DNA from: Jaminaea rosea
Lineage: Eukaryota; Basidiomycota; Exobasidiomycetes; Microstromatales
Direction: 5' to 3'
Length of the DNA stretch: 64,000 nucleotides
Assembly: GCF_003144245.1 (NCBI RefSeq)
Contig: NW_020289975.1
Location: 1,879,496-1,943,495, forward strand
Part shown: positions 22,016 to 34,024 of the stretch, in pieces
How the letters are laid out: each line of letters begins with the position of its first letter
Position numbering within the stretch: the first letter of the stretch is position 1
The notes under the pieces: generated by a model
What the model saw: the letters and a program-made list of their open reading frames with translations, nothing else
Told to the model about the DNA's origin: nothing
Database searches by the model: none
Made by a program: the position numbers and the translations under genes

Positions 22016-24419
22016 ATGTCCAATGCAAAGAAGGAGGGCATGATTTTTAAGGTGAGACAGACCGAGAGCGTCGCAGGGGTCACCACGTTGTTCGTGTAGA
22101 CTGACCCACGCACGCACTCGTATCGCTCTCCTCGGCATAGGCCACCTACAGTGGTGTGCCAGTGTATGAATGCATCATCAAAGGGGTGAGCAGGCGTGGC
22201 AGACTGCATGAATCTCTGCAAGCATCGATGCTGATGCCATGTCCATTCGCTTTATCAGGTCGCTGTTATGAGGCGCCGAGCCGATGGATGGATCAATGCT
22301 ACCCACATCCTCAAGGTCGTAGGCCTCGACAAGCCTCAGCGAACGCGCGTCCTTGAGCGAGATGTGCAGAAGGGAACGCACGAGAAGGTGCAGGGTGGAT
22401 ACGGAAAGTATCAAGGTGAGTAACCCCCAAATGTGCCTAGCTACATTGCCCACGCAATCTCACCCCTCTCTTGGCCCCAACCGCCCAGGCACCTGGATCC
22501 CATTGAACCAGGCAATCGACCTCGCCAAGGCCTACAATGTGCAAGACCTCTTCCAGCCCCTCACCTCCTACGTCCCTTCAGGCGAGTCCCCGCCTCCCGC
22601 ACCCAAGCACGTCGTCGCTGTAGCCAATCGCTCCAAGAAGAATGCCGCCGCCGCACCTGCCGCCGTCGAGCGAACGCGCAGGGACAGCCTCGACTCGGAG
22701 TCGATGGCCTCAGGATTGCGCGAGGTTTCAGAGGGCAGCATCAGCCCCGCTCCGTCCGACGCTAGTAGCTCGTCGAGGACGCCCAGCCCCATCGTAGCTC
22801 ATCGCGGCCAGGTGCCTGACGTCTTCGATGACCGCGGCCTTAATGGGTATGGCGAGCCCTACGGTGGGGCGGGCGATCTCTACGGGCGTGGTGACCACAT
22901 GGCACGAGATGCAATGAGTCGCTATGCTGAGGTCATCTTGGACTACTTTATTTCCGAGAGCACAACGATCCCCTCTCTGCTCATCAACCCACCAGCCGAC
23001 TTTGACGCCAACATGAGCATCGACGATGATGAGCACACGGCTCTCCACTGGGCTTGCGCCATGGGTCGTGTCCGGGTTGTCAAGCTTCTCCTCTCTGCTG
23101 GCGCCGACGTCTTTCGCGTCAACCTGAATGGTCAGACCGCACTTATGAGGGCGGCCATGTTCTCTAACAACTATGACCTCCGCAAATTCCCCGTGAGTGT
23201 GCTTGGCGCTAGCGCTCCTGAGATGTAGGCTGACCCCCCTTGTTCTCCTACCCGACCTCCGCACCAGGAACTTTTCGAGCTTCTCCACCGCAGTATCCTC
23301 AACATCGACCGCAATGACCGCACCGTTTTCCACCACGTCGTCGACCTAGCCCTGTCCCGCGGCAAAGCGAACGCCGCCCGCTACTACATGGAGACGATGA
23401 TCAACCGCTTGGCAGAGTATGGTTCCCAGCTCGCGGACATTCTCAACTTCCGTGACGACGAAGGCGAGACTCCGCTAACCATGTCCGCCCGCGCGAGGAG
23501 CAAGCGCCTGACCCGCCTGCTGCTGGAGCATGGCGCTGACCCGAAGTTGCGCAACAAGGAGGGAAAGAATGCAGAGGACTACATCGTGGAGGACGAGCGA
23601 TTTCGTGCTAGCCCAACGAGGGGCGTCAATGGTAGCGGCCCCAGTGGGAGCGGCACAGGCGCCGGCGCAGCGAAGATGCACACCAGTGAGGCAGGGCAAC
23701 GAGCAGGCGGGCGTGCCGTGGCCTTGATGACCAGCCTGCTGCACAGCCTTGCTGACAGCTACGACGCCGAAGTGATCAACTACGAGAAGCGTCTCGAGCA
23801 AGCCAGTGGGCTGCTCGTGCAGATCCAGGCAGAAATCGCAGAGTCTACGCGCTCACTCGAGGGCCTGGATGGCCAGATTGCTTCGGGCGAGGCAGAACAG
23901 AAGACGCTGACCGACCTGGAGAAGTCGCTAAGGGCAGGAGTTCACAAGCGATCCCGTGAGGAAGTCGAGGACGACTGGAAAATCGTGCAGGAGAGCGTCA
24001 AGCGAGCAAGGACGGAGCAGAAGTTGGGCGAAGGAGAGCTCAGCAGCAAGCAAGCTCCTAGCGGCTCATCGTCCACGGATGCCGCAACTCTTCTCGCCCC
24101 TCCAGCGGGCGGCGACGGCAAGGCTGAGCTTGGTCGCCTGCGTGAGCAGGTCACTAAGCTAAAGAAGGAACGCAACGCCCTCGTCGAACAATTTGTGACC
24201 ACTGCCCGCGAGCAAGGGACGGGCAAGACGATGGCTGCGTACAGAAGGCTGATTGCCGCCGGCGTCGGGGACATTGCGCAGGACCAGGTGGACGTAGTCG
24301 TGAGTGCATTGTGCGACTTGCTGGAGGAGGAAAAGGGCGCGAACACTGCCAATACCAACGGGAGTGGAGCAGGTGCGCAGGCAGCGGAGGCGAGCGCCGG
24401 TGGGAATGCGACTGCCTGA
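22016..24419 (+). CDS. MBP1: MBP1-like APSES (KilA-N) and ankyrin-repeat cell-cycle transcription factor
   Basis: Mbp1/Swi4-type factors bind MCB/SCB elements and drive G1/S genes with Swi6. Five exons (22016-22051, 22141-22185, 22259-22415, 22489-23192, 23268-24419) encode 697 residues; four introns of 73-89 nt, the last with a CTGAC branch. The APSES domain (about residues 8-115) is split by three introns: [38 protein letters not shown], then [16 protein letters not shown]. Ankyrin repeats follow at about 262-295 ([33 protein letters not shown]) and 379-410 ([20 protein letters not shown]). Residues about 450-690 form a coiled-coil C-terminal region. The DNA-binding domain at the N-terminus separates it from Swi6, which lacks a functional one. 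Confidence 0.93.
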
Positions 24420-26154
24420 GGACGGGGCCAGCGACCAAAACACCAACATATCCTTGCTCATCCTCGTTCCTCGGTGTCTCATCTGAGCCAAAGTTTTCGT
24501 AGCCCGCTGTATCAATGTCGAGACTGTCACGTATTTGCTAGGCGGGACGTTTCAAGACGACGTCGGGATCATTACAGCGATCTCGGAAGCTCGGAGCTAT
24601 CCTGGAGTCGTACGTAGCCCGTGGATTGCTCTTCTTCCCGCTGCTGGCTGCTGCTGCCGCCGCTCCTCATCGAGTGTTGATCTCCCTCCCCTTTGCGCCT
24701 CCCACCTCGTCCCGCTGGCTGGCACGAGTGCGATCTTTCGTTCCGACAAGCCAAGCAGCCATGCGATCGAGTACATCGCAGCAGCTGATAGCGTGAGCAA
24801 GAGGGGCGCAGGAAACACAGCAATGAGCGGCCATCCATCCATCATCAAAGCGCCTTAGCGTCGCGCTTCTCTCCGTCGTCGCAAGTCCGGCGCATAGACA
24901 CGCACCGGGACGCACCCTGACGCTTGCTTGATCCCCGACTCGACCCAGGCCTGTCGAATCGAACGCTGCGAAGATCCACCTCCCACTTCCATTGGAGCGT
25001 TGTTTGGCCGGTGGCTTGTTTGAGGGTACAAGAATATCTCAAGGAGCCGTGAGCGAGACGACGTCTTCCCCTTCCCCCCTTTTTGTTCACCTTTTTGTCA
25101 TCCTTGACGATCTTCGTCCTCGCCTCTCCCTCGTCTCTCTCGTCCCTTGTCCCGTCCGTCCCGCAAAGGGCCCACGGCGATCTCGCAGCCACGCAGCCTC
25201 GCAGCGCACCTGCCCGCGTGCATCTCCCTCCCGTCCTTCTCATCGCCAAAATCGATCGCCCGCCTCGACTGGAGTGGACTGGACCGCTGCCGACGATCCA
25301 ATTCCCCGCCCGCCGCCGTTGCTGCTGCTGCTCCCTCGGTCTGTTTTCGCTCTCCCCGCTCTCACCTCACTTCCGCCGGCCTCAGTGCCTCGCCCTCACT
25401 TACACGAGGTCGAAGACTTGCAACAATCTAGCCTTTCCACGACATCATCCTCATCTTGAGATTGGCCGCGCTTGGCTGTTGCTGCCGCAGACAGAAGCCG
25501 AACCATTCACCTCTCGCCATCCGCGGTTCAAAGGACGGCCCAGCAACGCCGTGGCTCATCATCTCCCACCAGGTTTCAGCTTCGCGGGAAGACTGCGCCT
25601 CCTGCGTTGGCTCTGCTGAGCTCTGGGCTTGTCACCAAAGCGCTGTCAGTTTGCCCTCTGGCCCACGCCTCTTCGGTTGAGCCTCGTCATTACTACAAAA
25701 CAGAAGAGAAGCGGCGCCGCAGAGTGGATATTCTGCTTGCGTGCAACTGAAGAGAGAGAGAGAGCAACGCAATACCGGCGTGGTCCTGCCGGAGAAGCAC
25801 CGTAGCATCCGGGATCGGCTCGTCGTCTTCTACAGAGTGAAAGAGCGCGCGCAACGCGGTCTTCATCGCCATCTCAAGGTCCAGCGCGCAGTCGACGCCC
25901 TCCAGCGTCTACTGTACGACCATACCACAGCGCAGAAAGCGACTGGGCATCATCACGCGCGCACTTGGCCAAACAAAGCAAAGGCATCCAGCTGGCATTG
26001 CTTCACAAGCTTCGTGCGTTCACTCCTTTCCCCCTTCCTCTCACTCACCTAGAGGTCCAATCTCAGCTGCCGCCTAGTTAGCAACTCCGCCAACGCAAGG
26101 CTGTCGTCGACGCCGCCGTACAAGCGATTTCCGTGGTCTGTGTCTCGGTCTTCC
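24420..26154. other. Long intergenic region and probable leader of the zinc-cluster gene
   Basis: This 1.7-kb stretch has open frames on both strands, none conserved or with plausible splice-linked partners. From about 25050 to 25470 the plus strand is very pyrimidine-rich. A short GA dinucleotide run lies at about 25748-25764. Several ATGs upstream of 26155 would make small upstream frames if the transcript begins far upstream. I see no RNA gene. Confidence 0.5.
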
Positions 26155-29007
26155 ATGGCTTCTTCGTCAAACTTTTCGTCGTCGTCGTCATCGTCGTCAT
26201 CTGGGGCAGGCTATGGAGCTCCGCTATACAGCGGCTCAGGCGGCGGTGGAAGTCTAGGTGGATCAGGGGGTGCAGGTCAGGGAGGCGCTGGACCTTCTGG
26301 CGCTGGTAGCTCGCCTGGAAACAAGTACCAATGTCCAAATTGCGGCAAAGCTTTTAGCAGGGGTGAGGAAGATTGCATTGAAAGGAAGGACTGAGATGTA
26401 AAGACTGACCCAATCGCCTGCCCCGCCTCATGCCCAGATGATCTCCTACGCCGCCATCTAGCTCGTGAGGCCCGCTCAATGGCTCAACCCCAGTTCGACC
26501 GTCAGAAGTCCTGCTTCGAGTGCGCTCGCAGCAAAGCGAGGTGCGATCTAGAAGTCCCCTCATGCGGACGCTGCCGGGCGCGAGGCAAGCATTGCGTCTA
26601 CGGTGCTCGCTCAGGCAACCCAAATGTCCGTCGACAGCGAGACTCTGTTGCCCCTCCTGCCAACCTATCAAGCATGTCCATCGGTACTGGGTCCCAGCAC
26701 AGCGACATGGGCGGCGTCGGCTCCAGTAGCAGCCCATATGGCTGGGCCTCGGGCGGTGATACTTCTTATTACTCTGACTCTAGCCATGGCTCAGTGCCGC
26801 AAACCCCAGGCTCCATCCACTCCAATGACGACTCGGGATCAGAGAGCGGCGTGGCCTGGTCTGAATCGGGTCAGGTGCCCTATGGCGGCCCTCATGCTCA
26901 TAACTACGCTTCGTCGAGCGCCAGCTTGCCCCTGCAAGCGACGGGCGCATACGGAGGCGGGCCCACTGCTGGCCACGCTGTCGGCCAAGGAGGAGGCATA
27001 ATGGCACCGCCGATTGGCCCCATCGACCAGGCTCCCGTCGTCACACCCACCACATTCATGGCGAGGCACAGTCACGGCCCATCGATGGCTTCCACTGGTC
27101 GTCTCATCACAGATCTGGATCGCAGTGCGCCCACGTACAAGAATGAAGACGGCGAAGAAACGCCCATTGGTCGCATGGTGAATTCCTTCGCCGCGGGCCC
27201 CAGCTCCATGACTGCTCGAGGACCTGATCCCGCACTGGATCGAAGGCCGAGGGGTGGGATGGGACCACCCATGCAACACCTGCCGCCATCGGGTCAAATG
27301 GGCCAACATGGGCCCATGCACCAGCAGCAGGGAGCGCCTCACCATCTCCAGCAGCAACAGCATTCCCACGCCCAATCACCGCATTCGCAACATTTCTCCT
27401 CCTCGACTAGCTGGATCCCGCAGACCCATTACGCGCCCATGACCTCAACGCCCCCAAACAACAACCAGCAGCAAGGCTCTAGCTCTCTAATGGGCCCGCC
27501 CGTGGGCCTGCCTCATCGCATGAATGTACCTGGTGAAGGCTCCTCCTCATCCCTGCCCTTTGCGTCTCCCACACGAGGTCCACCAGGGCAGCGTCCCCAA
27601 CCTCATCGTCTACTCACGGGCGCAGCCATGCCTCAACCTCCGCAATCGAGCAGCGGCACCAATGTCAGCGGCATCAACATGCCACCGGGCAGCGGCAAGC
27701 CGCTCTTCAGTGCCATGGTCGATCTGACAGGCTGGCTAGAGGACCCTGTCGTGCCTTCCCCTCTCTATCCCACTGGACCCAGCATGGCACCCTTTGCTCC
27801 AAGTGGATTGGATGGTAGCGTGCCAGGCGATGTCTCAGGCCAACAGCAGCCGCAAGCGTCCCTCGACACGTTGATGCAGGGCAACGATCAATCTCAGCAG
27901 CAGCAGACCCAGTCGTCCTCTTCGCAGCAACAGATCCCCGCCTCGCGGTACTGGTGGGCCAATCCTCCCTCGCACTCAGACTACAATCTGATGCAGGGCG
28001 TAGCGCAGGCTTCCGCAAATCACCTCTCCCACTATCCGGCGCTCATGGTTCTGCCCGAACCCAGCAGCCCTGTACCTCCCACGGTGCACCGCAGCTGGAT
28101 GGCCACGATGCGTGGCAATATCCCCGCCTACCTCGCCATCGCCCGCGTAGTCCTCGCAGGGTACGCCGTGCGCCTCCCCGCCTCCGAGGCCGTGGTCTGG
28201 GAATCTGTGGCACGCGAGGCGCGTCGCATCGTAGAGAGTCACGAAGCCATCAGCTCTGATGCCTGCTCAGCGCTTGAGCTGTTCGGAGCTACGCTGAGCT
28301 TGTTCTTCTACTGCATCCTCCTCATGATGTGCAACGATGCTGGTGCGGTGGGTCATGTGGATGTCGGGCTGACCAACTCGGCCTTCTTTGGGTTGAGCCA
28401 ATTGGCTGGGGCCCTTGCTCGGAGAGTGCAGGCGGCGCAAGCCCAAGCTCAGCAGAAGGAGCAACAACGAAGCATGGAGGGCAATGGTAGCAGCAATGCG
28501 GGCAGTGAAGAGTGGATGGAATGGGGCTTCGTTGAATCGATGCGTCGCACGGTGTGGGCAGCATACGCCATGCTGGTCCTGCAACGCTACCGCGACTCGG
28601 CGGACATGTCTCAGGGCAGGCTGGCAGGGGTGGACCTCATTCTGGATGTTCAGCTGCCTGCTCCTGCCCTTGAATTTGAAGCGGGCACACTTGAGGATTG
28701 GAAGAAGGCAAAGGCCGCGCTCTACAGTAGCGATGAGTCAGGTAGCGTTCGCAAGCCTACCCTCACCTTCCGCGATCTGCTCAGGCATCGACCCGTGCCC
28801 TCGAATCCTTTCGCCGCTGGATCCTCGTCAAGCAATGGTGGAAGTTCGAGCGATCCCTCTCGCGCCTCCTCGTCCTCATCAGCATCCTCTGGCGCGTCTG
28901 GCTCGGCGCCGAAAGAGCTCCTCGACTACTTTGAGCGCCACGACGCATTCGTCGCTACGGTGCTTAGCATTGCCTTCTGTTTGGACGCGAATTTGAGCTC
29001 CGGATGA
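26155..29007 (+). CDS. Fungal transcription factor with degenerate C2H2 finger plus Zn2Cys6 cluster
   Basis: Two exons (26155-26362, 26438-29007) encode 925 residues. The intron (GGTGAGG donor region, CCCAG acceptor, phase 1) falls inside the C2H2 finger and joins CPNCGKAFSR to DDLLRRHLAREAR. The finger has Cys60, Cys63 and His76 but no second histidine at the expected spacing. Immediately after comes a complete Zn2Cys6 cluster, CFECARSKARC then CGRCRARGKHC (about residues 95-122). The middle is Gln/Pro/Ser/His-rich. The C-terminal 300 residues (SWMATMRGNIPAYLAIARVV, WGFVESMRRTVWAAYAM) resemble the fungal-specific transcription factor domain. This C2H2-Zn2Cys6 tandem is known in fungi; the target genes are unknown. 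Confidence 0.87.
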
Positions 29008-29306
29008 AGTAGGTCCAGGTCAATGGGATGAAAACGCGCCCATGGTCGTCGTCTATTGATTCGAGACATCAATTTCTGTATTACCACCCAACGTTTATCG
29101 TGTCTCTCGTTTCCCTTTGTCCTCTAGCATCCACAATACAAGGGGCCCGCTTTCCCCCCCGTCGAGTTCCTTCTTTTGATTGTTTCTCACTCTCTACCGT
29201 GCACCCAATACAAGACAAAAGTGCTCTTTTCACTAGCCGTGCATGTGCTATAGTGCTGCTCATATTGCGATGCATGTATGAAGATCGATGGTCTCCCACC
29301 TCTCCT

Positions 29307-32300
29307 CTACTCCGAACCAAGTCGAACCGCTTCCTCAAACAGCCTCTTGACGTCCTCAACCTTCTCGCCCCCCTCGAAGCCCTTGACCTCCTCATCCAAC
29401 GCAGCGCGCAGTGTCACCTCAACATCCCCCACCTCAGAAGCAAAGCTGCTCAAGAAGCAACGCAACGCCTCACCAGACCACCAGGCGCGCCACTTGGTCT
29501 CTTCATCCTCCTCTTGCGCAGCTGCTGCAGCGCTAGTCGAGAGGTAGAGCCTGGCAAGCCCACGCAGCGCAGATGCTAGGACTTTGCGCTGCTCGCTCAG
29601 GATCGACTCCAGGGCAGTGCGCGCTTCTGCTACGGTCTGCTGCGGCTGGGTCTGACCAGGCTGAGCGGCCACTACGGGTTTGGGCGCTGCTGCCGGAGTA
29701 GGAGCGGACGGGTCCGCGGCGGCCGGCTTGGGTGGGAGGTTGGCCGAAGTCGGGAAGCTGAAGGCAGGCTTCTTTGCTGGTGGCTCGCTGTCACCTGATG
29801 AGCCAGCTTCGGCAGCAGCAGTAGCTGCTGCGGCTGCCGCTGCTGCCTCTGCTTCCTTGCGCTCCTCCTCTTCCGCTTCGTCGCGCTGCAGTCGCGCGAG
29901 GCGACGACGGACCTGCCCAACACGCCCGTTCACCTTTTCAACTGTGAGACGCAGGATCTCGTACCAGTCAAAGGAGGACCAGTCCCTCGTGTAGTGCGAT
30001 GCTGCCCCAGTGTCGTCGCTGTTGTAAGGGCGGGAGAAGCTCCATGCTACAGTGTCTCCCGATCCTTGCAGGACGGTCGTGGGCAGAGCTGCTTCGCCGA
30101 GTGAGTCGCCATTGAACACGAATCCAACGACATCCGCCGGCTCGACGATGCGGTATTGCACTAGCTTGTCGACCACGATTAAGCACCACTGCGGGCTCCT
30201 GGCCCAATGCCTGGCTGTGGCTCCCAAAATGGCCGCACGCGTCGCGGGGGTGGTCGACAGGTGACGCAGCAAGCCGTGGTAGCGTTCGACGATGTTGAGG
30301 AAGTGGGAGAAAGAGCGCGACCCCACATTGAGGACCACCTGGGTCATCACGTCTCGCACGACTACGTCTGCTTGCGCTGCGTTGCTGACCCGGCCCGACG
30401 GAGGGATGGCCGTGTGCTCGCCGCCGTTGGCGCCATTGCCATCCTGCATCTCATCGTCCAGCGGGTTCTCCGGCGCAACAAGGTCGCGCTTGAAGCTCTC
30501 CAGCTCAGCCAGCACGACCGGAGCTGTAGCCCTGGCCCTCAATGAAGCAGTCAGTGCCGCCGCTCTCTTGTTGTAAGGGTGCCCCTCTTCGCCATACGTA
30601 AAGCATGGCGCAGTTTCCTCAGGCCTAAGCACGCTTTCCTGCACCTCCTCGGGTAGAGTTCCCTTGATGCGATCATAGTATGCCAACCTGACCTCCAGAT
30701 CTACAATCCTCCTCGCGAGAGAACGACACGGGTGACTCCACGCAAGCCCCATATCGGGGATCCACTCCTTCCAGTTCCAGGAGAAGTTGAAGTTGCTCAG
30801 GTGCGCACTAAACCAGTCACTGAAGCGCTCGAGCACTTCAGAGGAAACACGTCCTCGCCTCGCGGCGCCGTAGACTCGACGGACTGTTCTGCCGATGGCA
30901 GGTGCAAGAGTTTGCGGGCTGAGCGTTGTGATCTCGCGAAGGAGGGCATGGTAGTAGAGCCCTACGTGTGGGCTGGAGGGAAGAAGGAGTGAGGAGCCGA
31001 GGATGCACTCTACCAGGAGGTCATCCAGTGTCCAAGCCCCCTCCGGGTCGCGGTCGTCGCGATTGGTCCACTCGTCTGCGTCCTCCGCATCACCGAAGAG
31101 GCCAGCGTTGGGGTGCACTGCTTTGCCCGCGAATGTGCCCTTGCGCAGCCATTTTGCGAGGCCAAAGAGGATGCGAGCGCACTCTTTGCGATTTACCTCG
31201 TAGAGATCGATGATATCCAGGGTGAGGCCACGCAGGACTACGGAGGAGGGCGTGCCAGCGAGAGGGCACGACTCGACGAACCAACGAGGATACAGTCCCA
31301 CTCGGTCCGGTCCAGCTCCGGCTCGGCGGACTTCTTCGTCTGCCTTTTGCAGGGAGATGCTCTTGTGCTTACTACCGCCGCCAAACTTGCGCTTGTTGAG
31401 TCCGGTAGGCTTTGCTTGGCCTTGCCCACCGAGCGGGAAAGACGTCTCGAATTCGTCTTCCTCCTCAGGTGGGACGAGAATCTCGGGCATGGAGATGAGG
31501 TATTGCGCTTGAGGGAGAGTGGAGGTGTTGCGCACTACAGAGTCGACTATGTTGTTGATGGCTGGAGGGAGGAGATCGGTCGCTCGGGGCAAGAAGGTGG
31601 GCGGACGCCAGTCGCGAGAGCGCAGTAGCTGGAGGGCCTCGACGGCTTGCTCGAATCCTTCCTCGTGGAGGAGGTCGCCGCTATCGCCTTCGTTGTCCGG
31701 ATCGATGGGCGAGCGCCAGGGGGAGCGAAGGTCGTGCTCTGCCTTGCGAGTAGCGTTGTAGCCTTCTACGGCTTGGACGAGTCCATCGAGGTCAGAGATC
31801 GCCTCGTCCGATCGAGCAACATCGCCATCGCCCCTTGCAAGGTCGGCGGCAGAGCGACAGAGGACTTCGATGATGCACATTGCAGCGCGGTCGCCACGAT
31901 CAATCGTGACACCTGGCTCGTTGAGGACCATTGCGAATGCCGAGAGGAGCTGGCGCATAGACGAAGGAGGGACGATGCCGAGGGGTACGAGGGCGGCGAA
32001 GAAGTGTAGCGAGAGGCGGACATTCCTCCAGAGGCGCGAATGAAGGTGAGAACGAAAGGCTTTGACGAGGTCGCGGCCGATCTTGATTCCGAGGGTCTCT
32101 TGCTCAGATGAGGTGGAAGAAGAGGCGCCATTGCCATTCTCTCCGTCCATCGCTGCGGTGTCATCCATTCCGCGACTCTGAACATCGGGTGAGAGGATGA
32201 GGAATCCGAGTAGCGCAGCGATGAGGGGCGTCTTGTGTGGCTGCTCAGTGACCATTACACGGAAAGCTTGAAGGACGACTGCCTCATGTTGCGGGCCGCG

Positions 32301-32750
32301 CTTTGCCTCTTCTTCGATCCACTTCTTGAGGGTGAAGAGGTCACTCTGAGGGTAGAAATCGTCGTCTTGGATTGCAGCTGGTGCTCCCTCTGCCTCATTG
32401 GCAGGCTTGGCGGACTCTGCAATCTTGTAGAGCTTCTCGCGAACTCGACGTGCTCGCTCCTCTTCTGCGCGTTGGCGGTCGTGGTCGTTCATACCAGCTG
32501 TGTACGGCGAGCCGCCGTAGCCTCCTCCACCACCAGCATTACGTCGTGGTCCGCCGCCGCCATAGCGCCTGCCTCTGCCTCCCCCTCCTCCGCCATAAGA
32601 CTGACTTGGGTAGCCTTGCTGCTGTTGGTGCTGCTGCTGATGACCCTGCATTGGGTTCGGCGGCAGGAAGGCAGGGTATCCCTGTTGCTGCTGAGGATTC
32701 CCCCATGATCCACCGCCCGAGTACATGCCGTGTGGATCGTTTGGATCCAT
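29307..32750 (-). CDS. CBC1: Nuclear cap-binding protein large subunit (CBP80/NCBP1)
   Basis: CBP80 with CBP20 binds the m7G cap of Pol II transcripts and promotes splicing, export and decay control. One exon from ATG 32750 encodes 1,147 residues; the open frame extends to 32846 but with no ATG. Residues 1-100 are Gln/Gly/Tyr-rich with RGRRYGGGG. The MIF4G-type helical region follows. Family marks include FFAALVPLGIVPPSSMRQLL, FSWNWKEWIPD and LEVRLAYYDRIKG near the second domain, and SRSFSHFLNIVERYHGLLR with QWCLIVVDKLVQYRIVEPAD in the third. An Ala/Pro/Glu-rich insert (about residues 970-1060) interrupts the C-terminal domain. Yeast Sto1 is 861 residues, so inserts are sizeable. CBP20 is not in this window. 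Confidence 0.9.
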   Translation of the reverse strand: MDPNDPHGMYSGGGSWGNPQQQQGYPAFLPPNPMQGHQQQHQQQQGYPSQSYGGGGGGRGRRYGGGGPRRNAGGGGGYGGSPYTAGMNDHDRQRAEEERARRVREKLYKIAESAKPANEAEGAPAAIQDDDFYPQSDLFTLKKWIEEEAKRGPQHEAVVLQAFRVMVTEQPHKTPLIAALLGFLILSPDVQSRGMDDTAAMDGENGNGASSSTSSEQETLGIKIGRDLVKAFRSHLHSRLWRNVRLSLHFFAALVPLGIVPPSSMRQLLSAFAMVLNEPGVTIDRGDRAAMCIIEVLCRSAADLARGDGDVARSDEAISDLDGLVQAVEGYNATRKAEHDLRSPWRSPIDPDNEGDSGDLLHEEGFEQAVEALQLLRSRDWRPPTFLPRATDLLPPAINNIVDSVVRNTSTLPQAQYLISMPEILVPPEEEDEFETSFPLGGQGQAKPTGLNKRKFGGGSKHKSISLQKADEEVRRAGAGPDRVGLYPRWFVESCPLAGTPSSVVLRGLTLDIIDLYEVNRKECARILFGLAKWLRKGTFAGKAVHPNAGLFGDAEDADEWTNRDDRDPEGAWTLDDLLVECILGSSLLLPSSPHVGLYYHALLREITTLSPQTLAPAIGRTVRRVYGAARRGRVSSEVLERFSDWFSAHLSNFNFSWNWKEWIPDMGLAWSHPCRSLARRIVDLEVRLAYYDRIKGTLPEEVQESVLRPEETAPCFTYGEEGHPYNKRAAALTASLRARATAPVVLAELESFKRDLVAPENPLDDEMQDGNGANGGEHTAIPPSGRVSNAAQADVVVRDVMTQVVLNVGSRSFSHFLNIVERYHGLLRHLSTTPATRAAILGATARHWARSPQWCLIVVDKLVQYRIVEPADVVGFVFNGDSLGEAALPTTVLQGSGDTVAWSFSRPYNSDDTGAASHYTRDWSSFDWYEILRLTVEKVNGRVGQVRRRLARLQRDEAEEEERKEAEAAAAAAAATAAAEAGSSGDSEPPAKKPAFSFPTSANLPPKPAAADPSAPTPAAAPKPVVAAQPGQTQPQQTVAEARTALESILSEQRKVLASALRGLARLYLSTSAAAAAQEEDEETKWRAWWSGEALRCFLSSFASEVGDVEVTLRAALDEEVKGFEGGEKVEDVKRLFEEAVRLGSE

Positions 32751-33010
32751 AGCTGCAGAGGAGGGCCTGGTGAACGATGTTTCGTGGTCAAGTTTGAGAA
32801 GTAGTTGCGACTTGTACGTGCTCTTTCCTTCGACTTTGGCGCGCAAGAGCGGATGGGCGGATGGGCGGGCTCAGACGAGTGGATGAGCCTCGCGCCGTGG
32901 CCGTGCGTGGCCGTGGCCGACTGGACGGGCTCGTCCCTCCATCTCGACTGCTCCTGTCTGACCAAGGGAACGCATCTTAGCATCCTGTCCACCATCCCGC
33001 CCTCGCCATC
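32751..33010. promoter_or_regulatory. Shared divergent promoter region, CBP80 / VMA16
   Basis: 260 bp separate the two start codons. No TATA box is visible; the stretch carries GGATGGGCGG and GTGGCCGTGG-type short repeats near 32847-32925. Confidence 0.45.
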
Positions 33011-33776
33011 ATGGGCTACCTAACACAGTACGCCGCCGGCTATTCAGTCACCTCCCTCACCACACTCCTCCTCGTCCTCTACTTCACCGACCATTTCCAC
33101 CCCTTCTACTTCCTCCGCACCGCCTCGCCCTACGCATGGGCAATGACGGGCATTGGCCTCTGCATTGGCCTCTCGGTCATGGGCGCAGCTTGGGGAATCT
33201 ACATCACTGGCTCATCCATCTTGGGAGCTGGTGTGAGGACGCCGAGGATCACAACAAAGAACTTGATCAGCATCATCTTCTGCGAAGTCACGGCCATCTA
33301 TGGCGTCATTATTTCCATCGTCTTCAGCGCAAAGATCACGGGCAGCCTGTCGGATCAGGGACTGTACACGAGGGATAACTTCTTCACAGGTGAGTGCAGC
33401 CCCGACGATGAGCAAGGCGTACAGCACGGTAGCACTGACCATGACGCTTCACGTTGACACCCCATTCTCGCCGCCAGGCCACCTCCTCTTCTGGGGAGGA
33501 CTCACCACGGGTCTCTGCAACCTCATTGGTGGAGCATCCGTAGGCGTCACGGGTGCCAACGCCGCCGTCGCAGATGCAGCCGATGGGCAGCTGTTCATCA
33601 AAATCTTGATCGTGGAGATCTTCTCGTCGATCATTCCCATGTTCGGTCTCATCGTGGCGTTGCTCATGGTGAGTGGAGAGAGCTGGTCGAGGTGGAGCTT
33701 TGAGATGGCCTTTGCTGACCATCCGCGCATCATTCTCCCGTTCACACAGACTGCCAACACGAGTGAGTTCAAATGA
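33011..33776 (+). CDS. VMA16: V-type ATPase proteolipid subunit c''
   Basis: Subunit c'' is part of the proton-carrying rotor ring of the vacuolar ATPase Vo sector. Three exons (33011-33389, 33478-33668, 33750-33776) encode 198 residues; donors are GTGAGT and GTGAGT, with phase 1 and phase 0 introns. Five hydrophobic segments are visible. [19 protein letters not shown] and [19 protein letters not shown] are family signatures. The essential buried glutamate lies in [17 protein letters not shown]. The second proteolipid half has [20 protein letters not shown] and [20 protein letters not shown]. The last exon gives only TANTSEFK, comparable with the short QTSRVKM-type ends of homologues. Yeast Vma16 is 213 residues. 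Confidence 0.92.
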
Positions 33777-34024
33777 GCAGGGACGGAGGCTGCTCGTGTA
33801 AGGTTGGCAGTGAACACGGATGGATCTGCAACGGGCATGTAGGAAGAAGATCTGGTGCCTTACGCCAATCGCTCTTCTCATCTTTACGAACATCATCACG
33901 TCCCTGGTTGCATATAGCTATAGTACATATAATGGCAGAGCAGTCTCGCCTCCCGAGTGTAGCTTTGTGGTTGTGCTGCTGGAGTCGGTCCCTTTATCGC
34001 CGTCTTTCGTCTCCCTCGCCGCCA

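Noticed and set aside
24845-25619. Open frames of 130-180 codons on both strands before the zinc-cluster gene
   Set aside because: Ser/Arg/Pro-rich chance frames in a pyrimidine-rich leader region, with no conserved motif.
29008-29306. Possible small gene between two convergent genes
   Set aside because: Only short frames; most likely 3' untranslated sequence of the zinc-cluster factor and CBP80.
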